Assembly: GCF_028598805.1 (NCBI RefSeq)
Contig: NZ_JAQRFI010000019.1
Coordinates: forward strand, 1-64,000
DNA: 64,000 nucleotides
Reading direction: 5' to 3'
Source: Xenorhabdus yunnanensis
Lineage (GTDB): Bacteria > Pseudomonadota > Gammaproteobacteria > Enterobacterales > Enterobacteriaceae
Below the pieces are notes generated by a model that had not been told where the DNA came from, ran no database searches, and worked only from the letters and a program-made list of their open reading frames with translations. The translations under genes and the position numbers were made by a program. Shown here in pieces: positions 28,314-39,600 of the stretch. The first letter of the stretch is position 1, and every line of letters starts with the position of its first letter.

Positions 28314-29817
28314 CGTTAAACGTGTTCGCAAGGGATTTTTTTTTGCCATCATTGGGTTTGCATTGATGATGGGAACACCCGCGATAACGGGTACATCTGT
28401 AATCAATTCAAAACAGGCCAGTCAGAAAACACAGGTGAAGCTGGAGCAGATAGTCAATGAATTATCCCGTCGTTGGGATATTGAACAGGTTCCTACCGCC
28501 GGATTGAGTATTGTTGTTGACGACCAAGTTCTTGCTTTGCGCTTGGGTAAAGCAGAAAAGGGATGGTTTGAGCTGGCTTCCACAACTAAAGCCTTTACGG
28601 GGTTGTTGATTGCCTTGCTTGAGCAGGAAGGGGTGCTCAACCGATACGATGAGATTACGAGGTGGATTCCGGAGTTGGCAGAGTACCCTCAAATGGGTTA
28701 TTCCACCATTCAGATTCAAGACTTGTTGTTCCATAGCAGTGGTATTGCAGAAAACACCATCGATCTTCTGCGACCTAACACGAACCCTGATGCTTTATCA
28801 CAACTGCCGGCATTACTACAAGAAGTGCCTTTGGCTTATGCCGTTGGAACTAAGGAAGAGTACGCCACATTGAATTACAGTTTGCTGGGTTTAATCGCTG
28901 AACGGGCGACCGGTAAATCATTTTCGGTGTTATTGAGGGAAAAGATTTTTATCCCTTTAGGCATGATGAACACAATGGTGGAAGGAAGTATTTCTGCGAA
29001 CAATACCGCAAATATACTTATTCCGGGGTATAAAATCAGCTTTACTGTCGCACAACCCTATGATGCGCCGCGTTACCTGCAAAATACGCCTGCTGGTTAT
29101 GTACTCAGCACCCCACAGAATATGGCAATTTGGTTGCAATTTTTATTACATAAATTGCCATCGAATGGGTTACCACTGAATGGATTGCTATTAAAAAAAG
29201 GCGATAGACGCTCGCTTTCTACACTATATGCGGCACTGGAACAGGCGAAACTCCCTTATGCGGGAGATGGCAATGAAGGATACGCTTATGGCTGGGATGT
29301 TATAACCGATCAAACCACTTATTGGAGCCATCCGGGACAAAACCCCAATGCGGCTACCTATATCGCTTTTGATCCACAGAAAGGCGTCGGGATTGCCTTA
29401 CTGGGGAATAGCAACAGCCCTCAGATCATCGAATTGGGGCAGGCAATATTCGAATATTTGCGCGGTGCTTCTCCGCAAATCCTGCCGGAACGCTTTTCTG
29501 GCGATGTGAATGATGGCATTTCCACTGTGGCCGCGACCATTTTCTGGTTAGGGGGCGCACTGTTTCTACTGGCAACCATTTATAAACGAAGGAAAAAGAA
29601 TATCGGCGAATCCTTCATCATTGCCTTCACTGCCCTGAACACGCTGCTGATATCTCTGCTTGCAATTGCACCTTCATGGTTATTGGGGTGGAGTTGGTCA
29701 AATTTGCTGGTTTGGGGGCCTTTAAGCCTGCCTGTTGCAGCGGTGGGGCTGATTTTCTTTGCCAATGTTCTCAACCTGTTCTTTTTCCGCGCAGTGAAAT
29801 CCAGTGGCAAATATTGA
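28306..29817 (+). CDS. ClbP/XcnG-type prodrug-activating peptidase
   Basis: A 503-residue membrane-anchored serine peptidase of the S12 (beta-lactamase-like) family. An N-terminal signal segment (FFFAIIGFALMMG) directs the catalytic domain to the periplasm. The SxxK motif is ASTTKAF (Ser92, Lys95) and the catalytic Tyr is in LNYSLLG (Tyr191); ClbP has Ser95, Lys98 and Tyr186. The last 95 residues form three hydrophobic helices, as in ClbP, XcnG and ZmaM, which cut N-acyl-D-Asn from the prodrug during export. NRPS1 builds exactly that cap, so the role is well supported. The start ATG 28306 overlaps the PKS1 stop by eight bases. Two 15-bp units lie at 29158-29187. Confidence 0.92.
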   Translation: MINVKRVRKGFFFAIIGFALMMGTPAITGTSVINSKQASQKTQVKLEQIVNELSRRWDIEQVPTAGLSIVVDDQVLALRLGKAEKGWFELASTTKAFTGLLIALLEQEGVLNRYDEITRWIPELAEYPQMGYSTIQIQDLLFHSSGIAENTIDLLRPNTNPDALSQLPALLQEVPLAYAVGTKEEYATLNYSLLGLIAERATGKSFSVLLREKIFIPLGMMNTMVEGSISANNTANILIPGYKISFTVAQPYDAPRYLQNTPAGYVLSTPQNMAIWLQFLLHKLPSNGLPLNGLLLKKGDRRSLSTLYAALEQAKLPYAGDGNEGYAYGWDVITDQTTYWSHPGQNPNAATYIAFDPQKGVGIALLGNSNSPQIIELGQAIFEYLRGASPQILPERFSGDVNDGISTVAATIFWLGGALFLLATIYKRRKKNIGESFIIAFTALNTLLISLLAIAPSWLLGWSWSNLLVWGPLSLPVAAVGLIFFANVLNLFFFRAVKSSGKY

Positions 29818-29834
29818 GTTAAAGGAAGCGAGTT

Positions 29835-32800
29835 ATGTGTAATAAGTCGTTATTATCTGAGTGCCATAAATATGTTGTGCATGAATTGTTTGAGCAGCAA
29901 GTAACGAAAACGCCGGATGCCATAGCTATTCGATTTGGCGAGCTGACGCTATCTTATAACGAACTAAATCGTCGGGCGAACAGACTGGCGCATTATCTCC
30001 GCCATCATCATTTAGATCACAATTTAAGCCATATTTCAGGCGGTGAAATTTCTGCGGTAGGGATTTATTTAGATCGCGGTATAGAGATGGTTATTGCCGT
30101 TCTGGGTGTGTTAAAAGCGGGAGCAGCCTATGTGCCCGTTGATCTCAATTATCCCGCTGAACGCCAATCTTATATTTTGCATGATTCCAATGTGTCAGTA
30201 GTCATTACCTGTGGTGATCTTATCCACTCGCTTCCCGGTACGATTGAATGTATCGATTTGGATCAACACGATTTGACCCGCTGTGATGCCAGTGATTTTT
30301 ATAAAAGTGGTTGTACTGGAGAAAATTGCACCGAAGAAAATTGTACCGAAAAAAATCATCCTGATAAGAATTTAACGGCAACCTGTACTTCTGACAGCCT
30401 CGCTTACCTTATTTATACCTCCGGCTCGACCGGCAAACCCAAAGGCGTTTGTATGCCGCATAAGGCATTGGTGAATCTGTTGGTTTGGCAGATAAAAAAT
30501 CAAGGTGAAATGCCCGGTGATGGTGATATTGACAGCGGTTATGTCAGTAGAAAAACATTGCAGTTTTCTCCATTGAGTTTTGATGTTTCATTTCAGGAAA
30601 TATTTTCCACTTTGTCCAGTGGGGGAGAGCTGGTGCTGATCCCTAACCAATTGCGATTAGATCCACTGGCATTGTTATCATTTCTGTCCGAACAACGAAT
30701 TGAGCGGATATTTCTGCCTTATGTCGCGTTAAACAGTCTGGCATCGGCGGCAATGACCGAAGATCATTATCCTGAAAGTTTGATTGATGTCGTAACGGCA
30801 GGTGAGCAGCTAGTTATCACCATTGCGATCAGACAATTTTTCAAAACTCTGCCCCATTGCCGTCTGCACAACCATTATGGCCCGTCAGAAACGCATGTCG
30901 TAACCGCCCACACTTTAAAGGGAAAAGCGGATGATTGGCCGGCACTGCCTGCTGTCGGGCAACCAATTGATAATGTCAAAATCCATTTACTGGATGATGA
31001 GAACCGCATTGTTGTTGATGGTTCGCCGGGGGAATTGTGTGTTGAGAGTATCCAATTGGCATACGGTTATCACAAACGCCCGGAGGAAACTGCCGCTAAG
31101 TTTGTCGATATTATTCGTTATGAACAAACCTCCAAACGTGTATACCGGACAGGCGATTTGGCTCAATGGAGACCGGATGGTTTGCTGGAAGTGCTTGGTC
31201 GGATCGATTTTCAAATCAAAATACGTGGATATCGGGTCGAACTGGGGGAAATTGAGGCGCTATTAATGACGCATTCCGCTGTACGGGATGCGGTTGTCGT
31301 AGCTCAGGGAGAAAGCGCGGAAGAAAAACGTTTGGTCGGTTTTGTCATTGCTTCTGAACAGGCTTTGCAGCGCCAGACGCAGAATGGCGTGAAAGAGAAC
31401 ATTCTGCAATTTATCAAAGATACACTGCCAGATTATATGTGCCCAGCGGCGCTTGTCATTGTTGAACGCTTTCCGTTATCTGCCAGCGGTAAAATTGACC
31501 GCAAGGCATTTCCTTTTATTGCTTCTGATGAATTGATCCAACAGGAAGTGGAGCCACCGAAAAATGCAGTGGAGCAAATGCTGGTAGAAGTGTGGCGTGA
31601 GTTGCTGGATATGAAAAAGATCGGGCGGAATTCACATTTCTTGCAGTTGGGTGGTCACTCGTTGCTGACGATGAAAATGATGCTGGAGTTGCGTCGCCGT
31701 GGGTTTATGGTGAATGCTCATGCTTTATACCAATATCCGGTATTGTCGGAATTAGCGGCGCAATTGCAGGAGAGCACGCGACAAGAGAATTTGCCTGATA
31801 TGGCAAGTTCTAAAACGGAAAACCCTGTTCCGTGGACACTGTTGAGCCAAGTGGAAATTGAGATGTTATCCGCCGCTATTCCCGGTGGTATGGGCAATAT
31901 CAAAGATATTTATCCTTTGGGGCCATTACAGCAAGGCATGGTTTACCACTCTCTCACCAACACGACGGGTGATCCTTATGTACTTTGGCAAATTACCCGT
32001 TTCTGTAATGCAGATTTACTGCAAGCCTATCTTGATGCCTTGCGCTCTACTATTGCCCGCCATGATGCATTTCGCGTCAGTATCCATTACGAAGGTCTTT
32101 CCCAGCCTGTGCAGGTGGTTTGGCGGGAAGCCGGATTGATGGTGGAAGATGTGGGGGAAAAGCTGAATTTAACGGCAGATTGCGAAGATCTACAGGCCGC
32201 ATTGAAACAGTATTGCAATCCTGCAATGCAATATTTTGATCTGACCAAAGCGCCCTTGCAGCGCTGCCTTTATTTTTATGATGCTAAACAGGATGAATGG
32301 GTATTGTTGCACTTGCTTCATCATATGACGGTGGATCACACGACAGTCGAAAAGATGCAGCAGGAGATAGAGGCACAGTTAACTTCATCGCCGCTTACTG
32401 AGGTTTCTCCACTGTCATTCAGGCAGACAATGATTGATCTCTTCAATGCAACCCGTGTCGGTGGGCAAAAGACTTTCTTCGACGATTTATTGCGGGATTA
32501 CGAACCTGCGCCAGCCCCTTTTGGTATCGATAAATATTTAGGAGGCGATGCGGCGGCTGTAGAAATGATCGTGGAAGCGTGGCGACCGTTGCCAGCGCAG
32601 TTGGGCGATCAAATACGCCAACAGGCTAAAACTCATGGTGTCAGTGTTGCTGCGGTTTTTCATCTGGCATGGGCGAAGGTGATCGCTTGCCTGACCGGAC
32701 AAGATGATGTGGTTTTCGGGACAGTTTTACTGGGACGGCTGTTTGCTGGTGAGGCTTCCGTCAATGCAATGGGGCAGTTTATCAATACACTGCCGATCCG

Positions 32801-35800
32801 TATGTGTTTAAATAATCGGCCTGTCCTTGAATGCCTTTGGGGTACGCAGGATATCTTGATGCAGTTGGTCAAGTATGAACAGGCATCGTTGGCTCAGGCG
32901 CAGAAATCGGTACAAACAGCGGGAACAACCCCACTGTTTACTTCATTGCTGAATTATCGCCATAGCGAAGTGCTCAACGTTCCTTCGGCAGAGCCATTTC
33001 AGGCACTTAATCCATCCTCCGTGGAAGGTATTCGCTACTCCGGCATTATGGAACGGACGAATTATCCTATTTCTGTCAACGTTGATGATTTTGCCCAAGG
33101 CGAGGTTACCCAAGGATTTGTAATCAATACGCAGGTTGTACAGGAGCTTGATCCTGAATTGAGCTGTGATTATCTGCAAACCGCATTGCTGGAGATTGTC
33201 TCTGCGCTGGCAATGACTCCTGAGCGGAAAATTGGCCGCATTAATACCCTGCCTACACAAGTAAAAGACCAACTGATACGTGAATGGAATCAGACTGAAT
33301 CGGATTTTCCGTGCCATTCTTGCCTCCAGACTCTGATTGAAGCACAGGTTCAGCGGACACCGGATGCCATCGCTGTAGAATTTGCCGATCAGGCATTGAG
33401 TTATGCGCAACTGAATCAAAAAGCCAACCAACTGGCTCGCTATCTGCGGACTGAGCTGAACGTTGGCCCGGATGCGCTGGTGGGTGTTTGCGTAGAGCGC
33501 AGCATTGAAATGGTCGTGGCATTGCTGGCGATATTGAAAGCAGGGGGAGCGTATGTACCGCTCGATCCCGGCTATCCCAGAGAAAGACTCGATTATATGT
33601 TACATGATGCCGCTCCCCGCGCATTGTTATCACACAGCGGGATTTCGGCGGAAATATGTGCGTTGCTGGCTGACTACGCCACAAATACGGATGCCAGTGT
33701 TATCGATTTGAATGAAGATGCTGTCAAGTGGTCTGCCCAAAGCGGTGATGATTTGTCCACGGCGGATATTGGTCTGACGCCATCTCATCTGGCATATGTG
33801 ATCTATACCTCTGGATCTACCGGACGACCGAAAGGCGTAATGAATGAACATCGTGGCGTAGTCAATCGCTTAGTGTGGATGCAGAAAGCTTATCCATTAA
33901 GTGCAGACGATGCGGTTCTGCAAAAAACGCCTTTCAGTTTCGATGTTTCCGTTTGGGAATTTTTCTGGCCATTGATGTATGGCGCGCGCTTGGTGGTGGC
34001 GAAGCCTGAAGGACATAAAGATCCGCTCTATTTAACTACCCTGATTTGTCAGCGGAAAATAACAACTCTTCACTTTGTTCCGTCAATGCTGTCTATTTTT
34101 CTGGAATATGCGTCTCCAGACGTGGGAGCTTCTATCAGGCAGATGTTTTGCAGTGGCGAAGCATTATCGGCGCGCAGTGTATTGCGGTTTCATGAACGGT
34201 TTGCTGATGTTGAATTACATAACCTGTACGGGCCGACCGAGGCTGCAATTGATGTGACTGCATGGGATTGCAGTCTGGGAAAAGTGGGCAATTTAACTGA
34301 GAAAAGTGTTATTCCCATCGGCAAGCCGATTGACAATATTCAGCTCTATATTCTTGATACTTATGGTCAGCCGACCTCGATTGGTGTCGTCGGGGAGTTG
34401 TATATTTCGGGCATCGGTGTGGCACGTGGATATCTGAATCAGCCTGAATTGACCGCAGAAAAATTCATCAAAGATCCTTTTAGCCCAAATTCAGGCCATA
34501 GAAATTCTGGTCATAGAATGTATCGCACCGGCGATCTGGCACGCTATTTGCCCAATGGCGATATTGAATATTTGGGACGGAATGATTTTCAGGTCAAATT
34601 GCGTGGCCTGCGTATTGAATTAGGGGAAGTCGAAACAGCGCTGCTGTCACATGACAGTGTGAAAGAATGTGTTGTGCTGGTTCGGGAAGATACGCCCGGC
34701 GATGCCCGGCTGGTCGCTTATATAACCTGTGCAGATTCTTCATTAATAGACAATCATCCGACCGCATTGAATCAAACCTTGAAGGTACATCTGCAAGCGT
34801 GTCTGCCAACGTTTATGATTCCGTCGCATATCCTTTGGTTAGAGGCATTTCCGCTAACGGCAAACGGTAAATTAGACCGCAAAGCATTGCCATCCCCCTC
34901 TGATGCATCCGTGATGCAGCCAGAAGACATTGAGCCACCCCGTGCCGGAACGGAAACAAGATTGGCTCAGCTATGGTCTGAGTTATTAAACATCCGCTCT
35001 TTGGGTCGCCAATCCCACTTTTTCGAAGCGGGTGGACATTCTTTGCTGGCCGTCACACTTATGATGCGAATACAGCAAGAATTCGGGGTTTCGCTGCTTC
35101 TGAGTTCGATAGTCAGCCATCTGGATCTGGCTTCACAAGCGATGCTTATTGATGCTGAGCTGGGCAGTGTCGAAACCGCAAGAGAAAATCTATCGCCAAT
35201 ACCGCCAACAACACCGCCAACGGAACCGGAGTCTATGGGATTGATTCGGGCGTTACCGACACAAAAAGCGGTCTATAAGGCACTCAAACTGAACTTCCAA
35301 GATTTGAGCAACAAAGACTTAAGCAACAAAGAATTAAGCAACAATAGTTTTATTGCTCTATCGTTCGAAGCTGAACCTGACCTAAAAATGCTGCGCAACC
35401 TGTTGCAATCGGTGCTTTCTCGTCATGTTGGCTTGAGTGCGCAATTTATGCTGGTTGATAACGAGCTTTATTTACAGCCAGCCAAGCGTTTCGTATTCCG
35501 ATTGGAAAAGCGTCAAAGCCTTGGTTCTCTGGAAGAAGATTTACGTGACTTTATCCGCCCGTTTTCGCTGGAGGATAGTATGAACGTCCGTGGTCGATGG
35601 CTGGTTGCTGAACCAAACCCCATGTTGTTGCTGGATTTTTCCCATGCCTGTATTGATGGCTCAGGCTTGATGCAAATACTCAATGAATTGGCGGCTGAAA
35701 ATAACACAGTTTATTCGTGTGTCAGTTTGGCGGCCTATTCGGCATTGTTCTACAGCGATGAATTTGTGGCCCTGAGACAACAGCATACCGATTTTTGGCG

Positions 35801-36590
35801 AGCAAAATTACAGGATTGGCAGCCTCCTGCTTATATTGGTGACGGGCAAACCATGACCGGATCTTGCTTGGTGGCGGTGAATGCCAAACAAAAAGAGCAG
35901 ATTGAAACTCTGACTTCCCGCTTGAAGATCAGTGTGCCTGAATTCTTTATGACGGTATTTTTACGGTTTAAAGCCCGTCTGGAATATTCCGGCAGTTCAC
36001 TTAATTCCCCAGAGTTATTTATAGAACGGCTTACAGAACAGCTTATCTCTACGATATTTCATGGCCGTGACCGACTGGAGCAGCAGACAGTGATTGCCCC
36101 TTTGATGATGGTGCTTCCTGTTCGGGTGAAATTGCAGAATGAGGCAAATGATCTTGCAATAGATGGCCTTGCAAAAAATAACCTTAATGATTTTGCCATT
36201 GTAAGCACGGTAGTGCGTGAAGCCTGCCGACATTACCTGTTCGATGCTGAAGAGCTGTCGATGTTGTATCCAACTCTGTCCAGGCAAGCGTTATTGCCCA
36301 CGACCTTTTTCGGTTATTTCCAAAAAGAGGGATTTGACGGCTGTATTGCCGGTATTCCTTGCCGTCAGTTAGAGACACCGGATATTTCAGGCGGGCAATT
36401 GCATTGGAATCTGACATGTGAAATTGCCGAACACGCAGCAGGTTTTGATGTGCATTTAGAAGCGCTCTCGTTCAGGACAGCAAACAGGGCGGCAAATGAT
36501 GTGGAAACAGAAAATGTGGAAACAAAAGGTGTGGAAACATGGGAGGCGTTGTTTAACTCGATTTTGCAAAACGCGCTGAATGTCGGGTAA
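29835..36590 (+). CDS. NRPS3: A(Pro)-T-C-A(Ser)-T-C
   Basis: A 2251-residue NRPS that begins directly with an A domain, so an upstream protein must supply the C domain. A1 (TSGSTGKPKG near 193) has pocket D-V-Q-F-V-A-H-V-V-K, proline-like; T1 is LGGHSLLTM (near 606); the C domain has HHMTVDH (near 829). A2 (near 1325) has D-V-W-H-F-S-L-I-D-K, the serine code; T2 is AGGHSLLAV (near 1736). A final C-like domain has SHACIDG (near 1936): the second, catalytic His is kept and the first is Ser. RBS AAGGAAG precedes ATG 29835. In-frame repeats at 30306-30350, 34488-34517, 35301-35345 and 36498-36542. Confidence 0.88.
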   Translation: MCNKSLLSECHKYVVHELFEQQVTKTPDAIAIRFGELTLSYNELNRRANRLAHYLRHHHLDHNLSHISGGEISAVGIYLDRGIEMVIAVLGVLKAGAAYVPVDLNYPAERQSYILHDSNVSVVITCGDLIHSLPGTIECIDLDQHDLTRCDASDFYKSGCTGENCTEENCTEKNHPDKNLTATCTSDSLAYLIYTSGSTGKPKGVCMPHKALVNLLVWQIKNQGEMPGDGDIDSGYVSRKTLQFSPLSFDVSFQEIFSTLSSGGELVLIPNQLRLDPLALLSFLSEQRIERIFLPYVALNSLASAAMTEDHYPESLIDVVTAGEQLVITIAIRQFFKTLPHCRLHNHYGPSETHVVTAHTLKGKADDWPALPAVGQPIDNVKIHLLDDENRIVVDGSPGELCVESIQLAYGYHKRPEETAAKFVDIIRYEQTSKRVYRTGDLAQWRPDGLLEVLGRIDFQIKIRGYRVELGEIEALLMTHSAVRDAVVVAQGESAEEKRLVGFVIASEQALQRQTQNGVKENILQFIKDTLPDYMCPAALVIVERFPLSASGKIDRKAFPFIASDELIQQEVEPPKNAVEQMLVEVWRELLDMKKIGRNSHFLQLGGHSLLTMKMMLELRRRGFMVNAHALYQYPVLSELAAQLQESTRQENLPDMASSKTENPVPWTLLSQVEIEMLSAAIPGGMGNIKDIYPLGPLQQGMVYHSLTNTTGDPYVLWQITRFCNADLLQAYLDALRSTIARHDAFRVSIHYEGLSQPVQVVWREAGLMVEDVGEKLNLTADCEDLQAALKQYCNPAMQYFDLTKAPLQRCLYFYDAKQDEWVLLHLLHHMTVDHTTVEKMQQEIEAQLTSSPLTEVSPLSFRQTMIDLFNATRVGGQKTFFDDLLRDYEPAPAPFGIDKYLGGDAAAVEMIVEAWRPLPAQLGDQIRQQAKTHGVSVAAVFHLAWAKVIACLTGQDDVVFGTVLLGRLFAGEASVNAMGQFINTLPIRMCLNNRPVLECLWGTQDILMQLVKYEQASLAQAQKSVQTAGTTPLFTSLLNYRHSEVLNVPSAEPFQALNPSSVEGIRYSGIMERTNYPISVNVDDFAQGEVTQGFVINTQVVQELDPELSCDYLQTALLEIVSALAMTPERKIGRINTLPTQVKDQLIREWNQTESDFPCHSCLQTLIEAQVQRTPDAIAVEFADQALSYAQLNQKANQLARYLRTELNVGPDALVGVCVERSIEMVVALLAILKAGGAYVPLDPGYPRERLDYMLHDAAPRALLSHSGISAEICALLADYATNTDASVIDLNEDAVKWSAQSGDDLSTADIGLTPSHLAYVIYTSGSTGRPKGVMNEHRGVVNRLVWMQKAYPLSADDAVLQKTPFSFDVSVWEFFWPLMYGARLVVAKPEGHKDPLYLTTLICQRKITTLHFVPSMLSIFLEYASPDVGASIRQMFCSGEALSARSVLRFHERFADVELHNLYGPTEAAIDVTAWDCSLGKVGNLTEKSVIPIGKPIDNIQLYILDTYGQPTSIGVVGELYISGIGVARGYLNQPELTAEKFIKDPFSPNSGHRNSGHRMYRTGDLARYLPNGDIEYLGRNDFQVKLRGLRIELGEVETALLSHDSVKECVVLVREDTPGDARLVAYITCADSSLIDNHPTALNQTLKVHLQACLPTFMIPSHILWLEAFPLTANGKLDRKALPSPSDASVMQPEDIEPPRAGTETRLAQLWSELLNIRSLGRQSHFFEAGGHSLLAVTLMMRIQQEFGVSLLLSSIVSHLDLASQAMLIDAELGSVETARENLSPIPPTTPPTEPESMGLIRALPTQKAVYKALKLNFQDLSNKDLSNKELSNNSFIALSFEAEPDLKMLRNLLQSVLSRHVGLSAQFMLVDNELYLQPAKRFVFRLEKRQSLGSLEEDLRDFIRPFSLEDSMNVRGRWLVAEPNPMLLLDFSHACIDGSGLMQILNELAAENNTVYSCVSLAAYSALFYSDEFVALRQQHTDFWRAKLQDWQPPAYIGDGQTMTGSCLVAVNAKQKEQIETLTSRLKISVPEFFMTVFLRFKARLEYSGSSLNSPELFIERLTEQLISTIFHGRDRLEQQTVIAPLMMVLPVRVKLQNEANDLAIDGLAKNNLNDFAIVSTVVREACRHYLFDAEELSMLYPTLSRQALLPTTFFGYFQKEGFDGCIAGIPCRQLETPDISGGQLHWNLTCEIAEHAAGFDVHLEALSFRTANRAANDVETENVETKGVETWEALFNSILQNALNVG
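30306..30350 (+). repeat. 15-bp in-frame tandem repeat in NRPS3 A1
   Basis: Two close units (30321-30335, 30336-30350; ENCTE-ENCTE) with a degenerate preceding unit (SGCTG). Confidence 0.85.
35301..35345 (+). repeat. 15-bp x3 in-frame tandem repeat in NRPS3
   Basis: Units at 35301, 35316 and 35331 encode DLSNK-DLSNK-ELSNN at the entry to the terminal C-like domain. Confidence 0.9.
36498..36542 (+). repeat. 15-bp x3 in-frame tandem repeat at NRPS3 C terminus
   Basis: Units at 36498, 36513 and 36528 encode DVETE-NVETK-GVETW close to the stop codon. Confidence 0.9.
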
Positions 36591-36636
36591 AACGAAAAAT
36601 TTGGGTGAAACGAATAATAATGTAGGAAGCCACGAA

Positions 36637-39600
36637 ATGTTCATTAATGACCCTATTGTGCTAAACGCAAGAAAACAAGCAATAAAAGAGTATGTTAGCC
36701 AACAGTTGGATGCAGAATATCAAGGATGCCCTTTTTTTGTGATGGCGCAATCTGTACCGGAGACGGCTACGGAGTTTGTCACCACTTCTTTGGCCCTGCC
36801 GGAAAAACTGAATGACAGAATTTTCACCATGGCCGCCGCTTCTCCATTGCATCGCTTATCGTTATTTTCCGCCAGTATCAAATATCTTGCATTTCTGCAT
36901 TGCCACGAACCCGAAGGCAGCTTGACATGGGCGCTTGGGGGAAGTGATTTGGTGGGCAATGCCTCGTCAATGGAAGGCGGATATCTTGTTCCGGTTAAAT
37001 GGCATCTGACAGAAAAGGAGCTGGAGCAACCGGTAAAACGCCTGTTTGGTGAAGAACTTATCCGTTGGAAGCAGGTTGCGGCGTTGATGTCAGACATACA
37101 CCCAAAAACAGTATCGTCGGTTATGCCACAGTTACCGGAAATTTTGGCGGGCTATTCAGAAACCTTACCTCCTTTTATGTATTCGGCTTCTGAAGAACAG
37201 GATACAGCTTATCGTTTATTGAACAGCCATTCATTGAATATCTGGCTGCAAGCACATCCGGAAAAAACTTCGTTGCATATGCGATTTGATCCACAAAGGG
37301 TGGAACCAGAACTGATTGCGTTGTTGATGGAACGCTTGGTTTTGTTGTTGAACGCGATGGTATTTGAACCGATTGCACCGCTGACATCGATGTCTTGGAT
37401 ACCGGAGGAAGAGCAAGAGAGAGTACGCGCTTTATTAGCGCCAGTGGCTGCACAACCATTGCAATACCAAAATGTGGCACAGGCTATCACGGCATCGATT
37501 CGCGACAGGGCGGATGCATCATTTTTGGAGGTGGGAGATCAGGCTGTTAACTTTACCCAATTGGCGCAGTATACGGAGAGATTACTGACGGCCCCTCAGT
37601 TCCCCCTGTGGGAATCTCTGGGGGATTGTGTGTTGATTGTTGGCGCCAAGGGCGTGGAAACCACACTTGCTGCGATGGCGTGTATGCGCATTGGTAAACC
37701 ATTTTGTCTGCAATCCAATAGCGCAGCGGAAAAGCAGTTATTGGATATCATCGAACTGCATAACACTAAGACCGTGTTGTTACAGAGGACTGAGTTACAG
37801 AGGACTGAGTTACAGAGGACTGAGTTACAGAAGACCGAATTGTTACAAAAGACAGCGCAAGAGGATTCTGATCAGATGGCGGATTTTTTCCGTCAGCATG
37901 GTTGTCAGGTAGTTATTTTGCCTGATTATCATCCGGCTTCTCTGGTGCAATCGACATCGGCAGAACTGTTACTGTCAGAACTGTTGCTTAAAGGAGAAGC
38001 TGTCAGTCCTGATGATACTTTATTTGTTGTCATGACCTCCGGCAGTGAAGGAAAGCCTAAAGGTTGTCTCAATACCCACCAAGCATTACTCAATCTTAGT
38101 ACAGAAACGCATATTTTGAATGGTTCGTCTGTCTCTCGCTTTGCATCCTTGTCCAACCACACGTTTGATTATTTCGTTCTGGAGTGTGTGCAGGCGTTGA
38201 CGCAGGACATTGTATTAGTCATAGCGCCGGAAGAGACGCGCGTAGATGTGAAAAAATGCGTCGAGTTTTTGCAGGAAAAACGGATTGATTTGCTGTTCAC
38301 CACGACTGTATTTGCCGAAGGCATCATGGAGCAAGGGGATATTCCCACGCTGCGCCAATTTTATTTTGGTGGTGAAAGCCTGAGGACGTTTCAAAAGAAT
38401 AATTATCAGCTCTTTAATCTCTATGGCCCCGGTGAAACAGGCGTTATGACCACTTATTCACCTATTGAGCGCAATGACCAAAAAATCACGATTGGTAGAC
38501 CCTTTGGGGGATATCAATGTGCCGTAGTATTTCCCGATACTTTGGAGCCTTGCCCTATTGGTGTGCCGGGAGAGTTATTGATAGGCGGTATCGGTGTCGG
38601 CAAGGGGTACATTAATCGCCCGGATCTCACTGAAAAGGCATTTATCAACCTAAATACGGAATGGTTGTCAGGAAGATATTATCGCAGTGGAGATCTGTGC
38701 TGCTGGGATACTCAGGGGGAACTTGAAATTCTGGGGAGACGCGACCGTCAGCTAAAAGTCAATGGGTTCCGTATTGAACTGGATGCTATTGAAAAGCATG
38801 TACTGGATTTACCAATGGTATCCGAGGTGGCGGTGATTGGTCTGGAAGATAAGCGAGGACATGCCCGCTTAGGCGCGTTTATTGTTGTGTCAGATGGAAG
38901 CCAGATCACAAAGCAAAATATCAGAGAAGCATTATTAAATCGAATACCGGTTTATATGGTACCCAGCCAGATTGTTCTCATACCTGAATTACCACTGACG
39001 GGCACAGGTAAACTGGATCGGCAAGCGTTGAAACAGTTCATGGGAAAAACGACAGCCAATCATCATGTCCGTCCTACTGGAGCGACGCAAGAATGGTTAG
39101 TGGTCTGTTGGGGACGCCATTTAGAGTTGGAAACCGATACGTTATCAGTGGATAAAAGTTTCTTCACGCTGGGTGGGCATTCGTTGCGGGCAGTGAGAGT
39201 GTTGGCAGAAATTCAGCAAAAGTTTGGTCAGATTGTGTCTTTGCAGGAGTTTTTCCAAAACGACTCCATTGAAATGTTGGCAAAATTCATTGATTCGCGG
39301 AACACTTTTGATCAGAAATTGATAACAGATTATCAGAAAGTGACAACAGAAGATTTCCTGAGTTTGCTGGAAGCTCCCCCTCTGCTTTCGCCTGATGGAC
39401 GCGGGCCGCTATCTGTGCAGGAAGCGCGACTTTATGCCCAATATCGTCTGCATCCTGAATCACTCATTTGTATTGTGCCGCTGAAAATCCCTTTACCACA
39501 TAAAATTTCTGCTGATGCAGTGAAAAGGGCATTGCAGATTTTGCTGGATCGTCACGATATTTTGCGTACCCGATACCGCATTAACAGCGAAGGCATTCCC

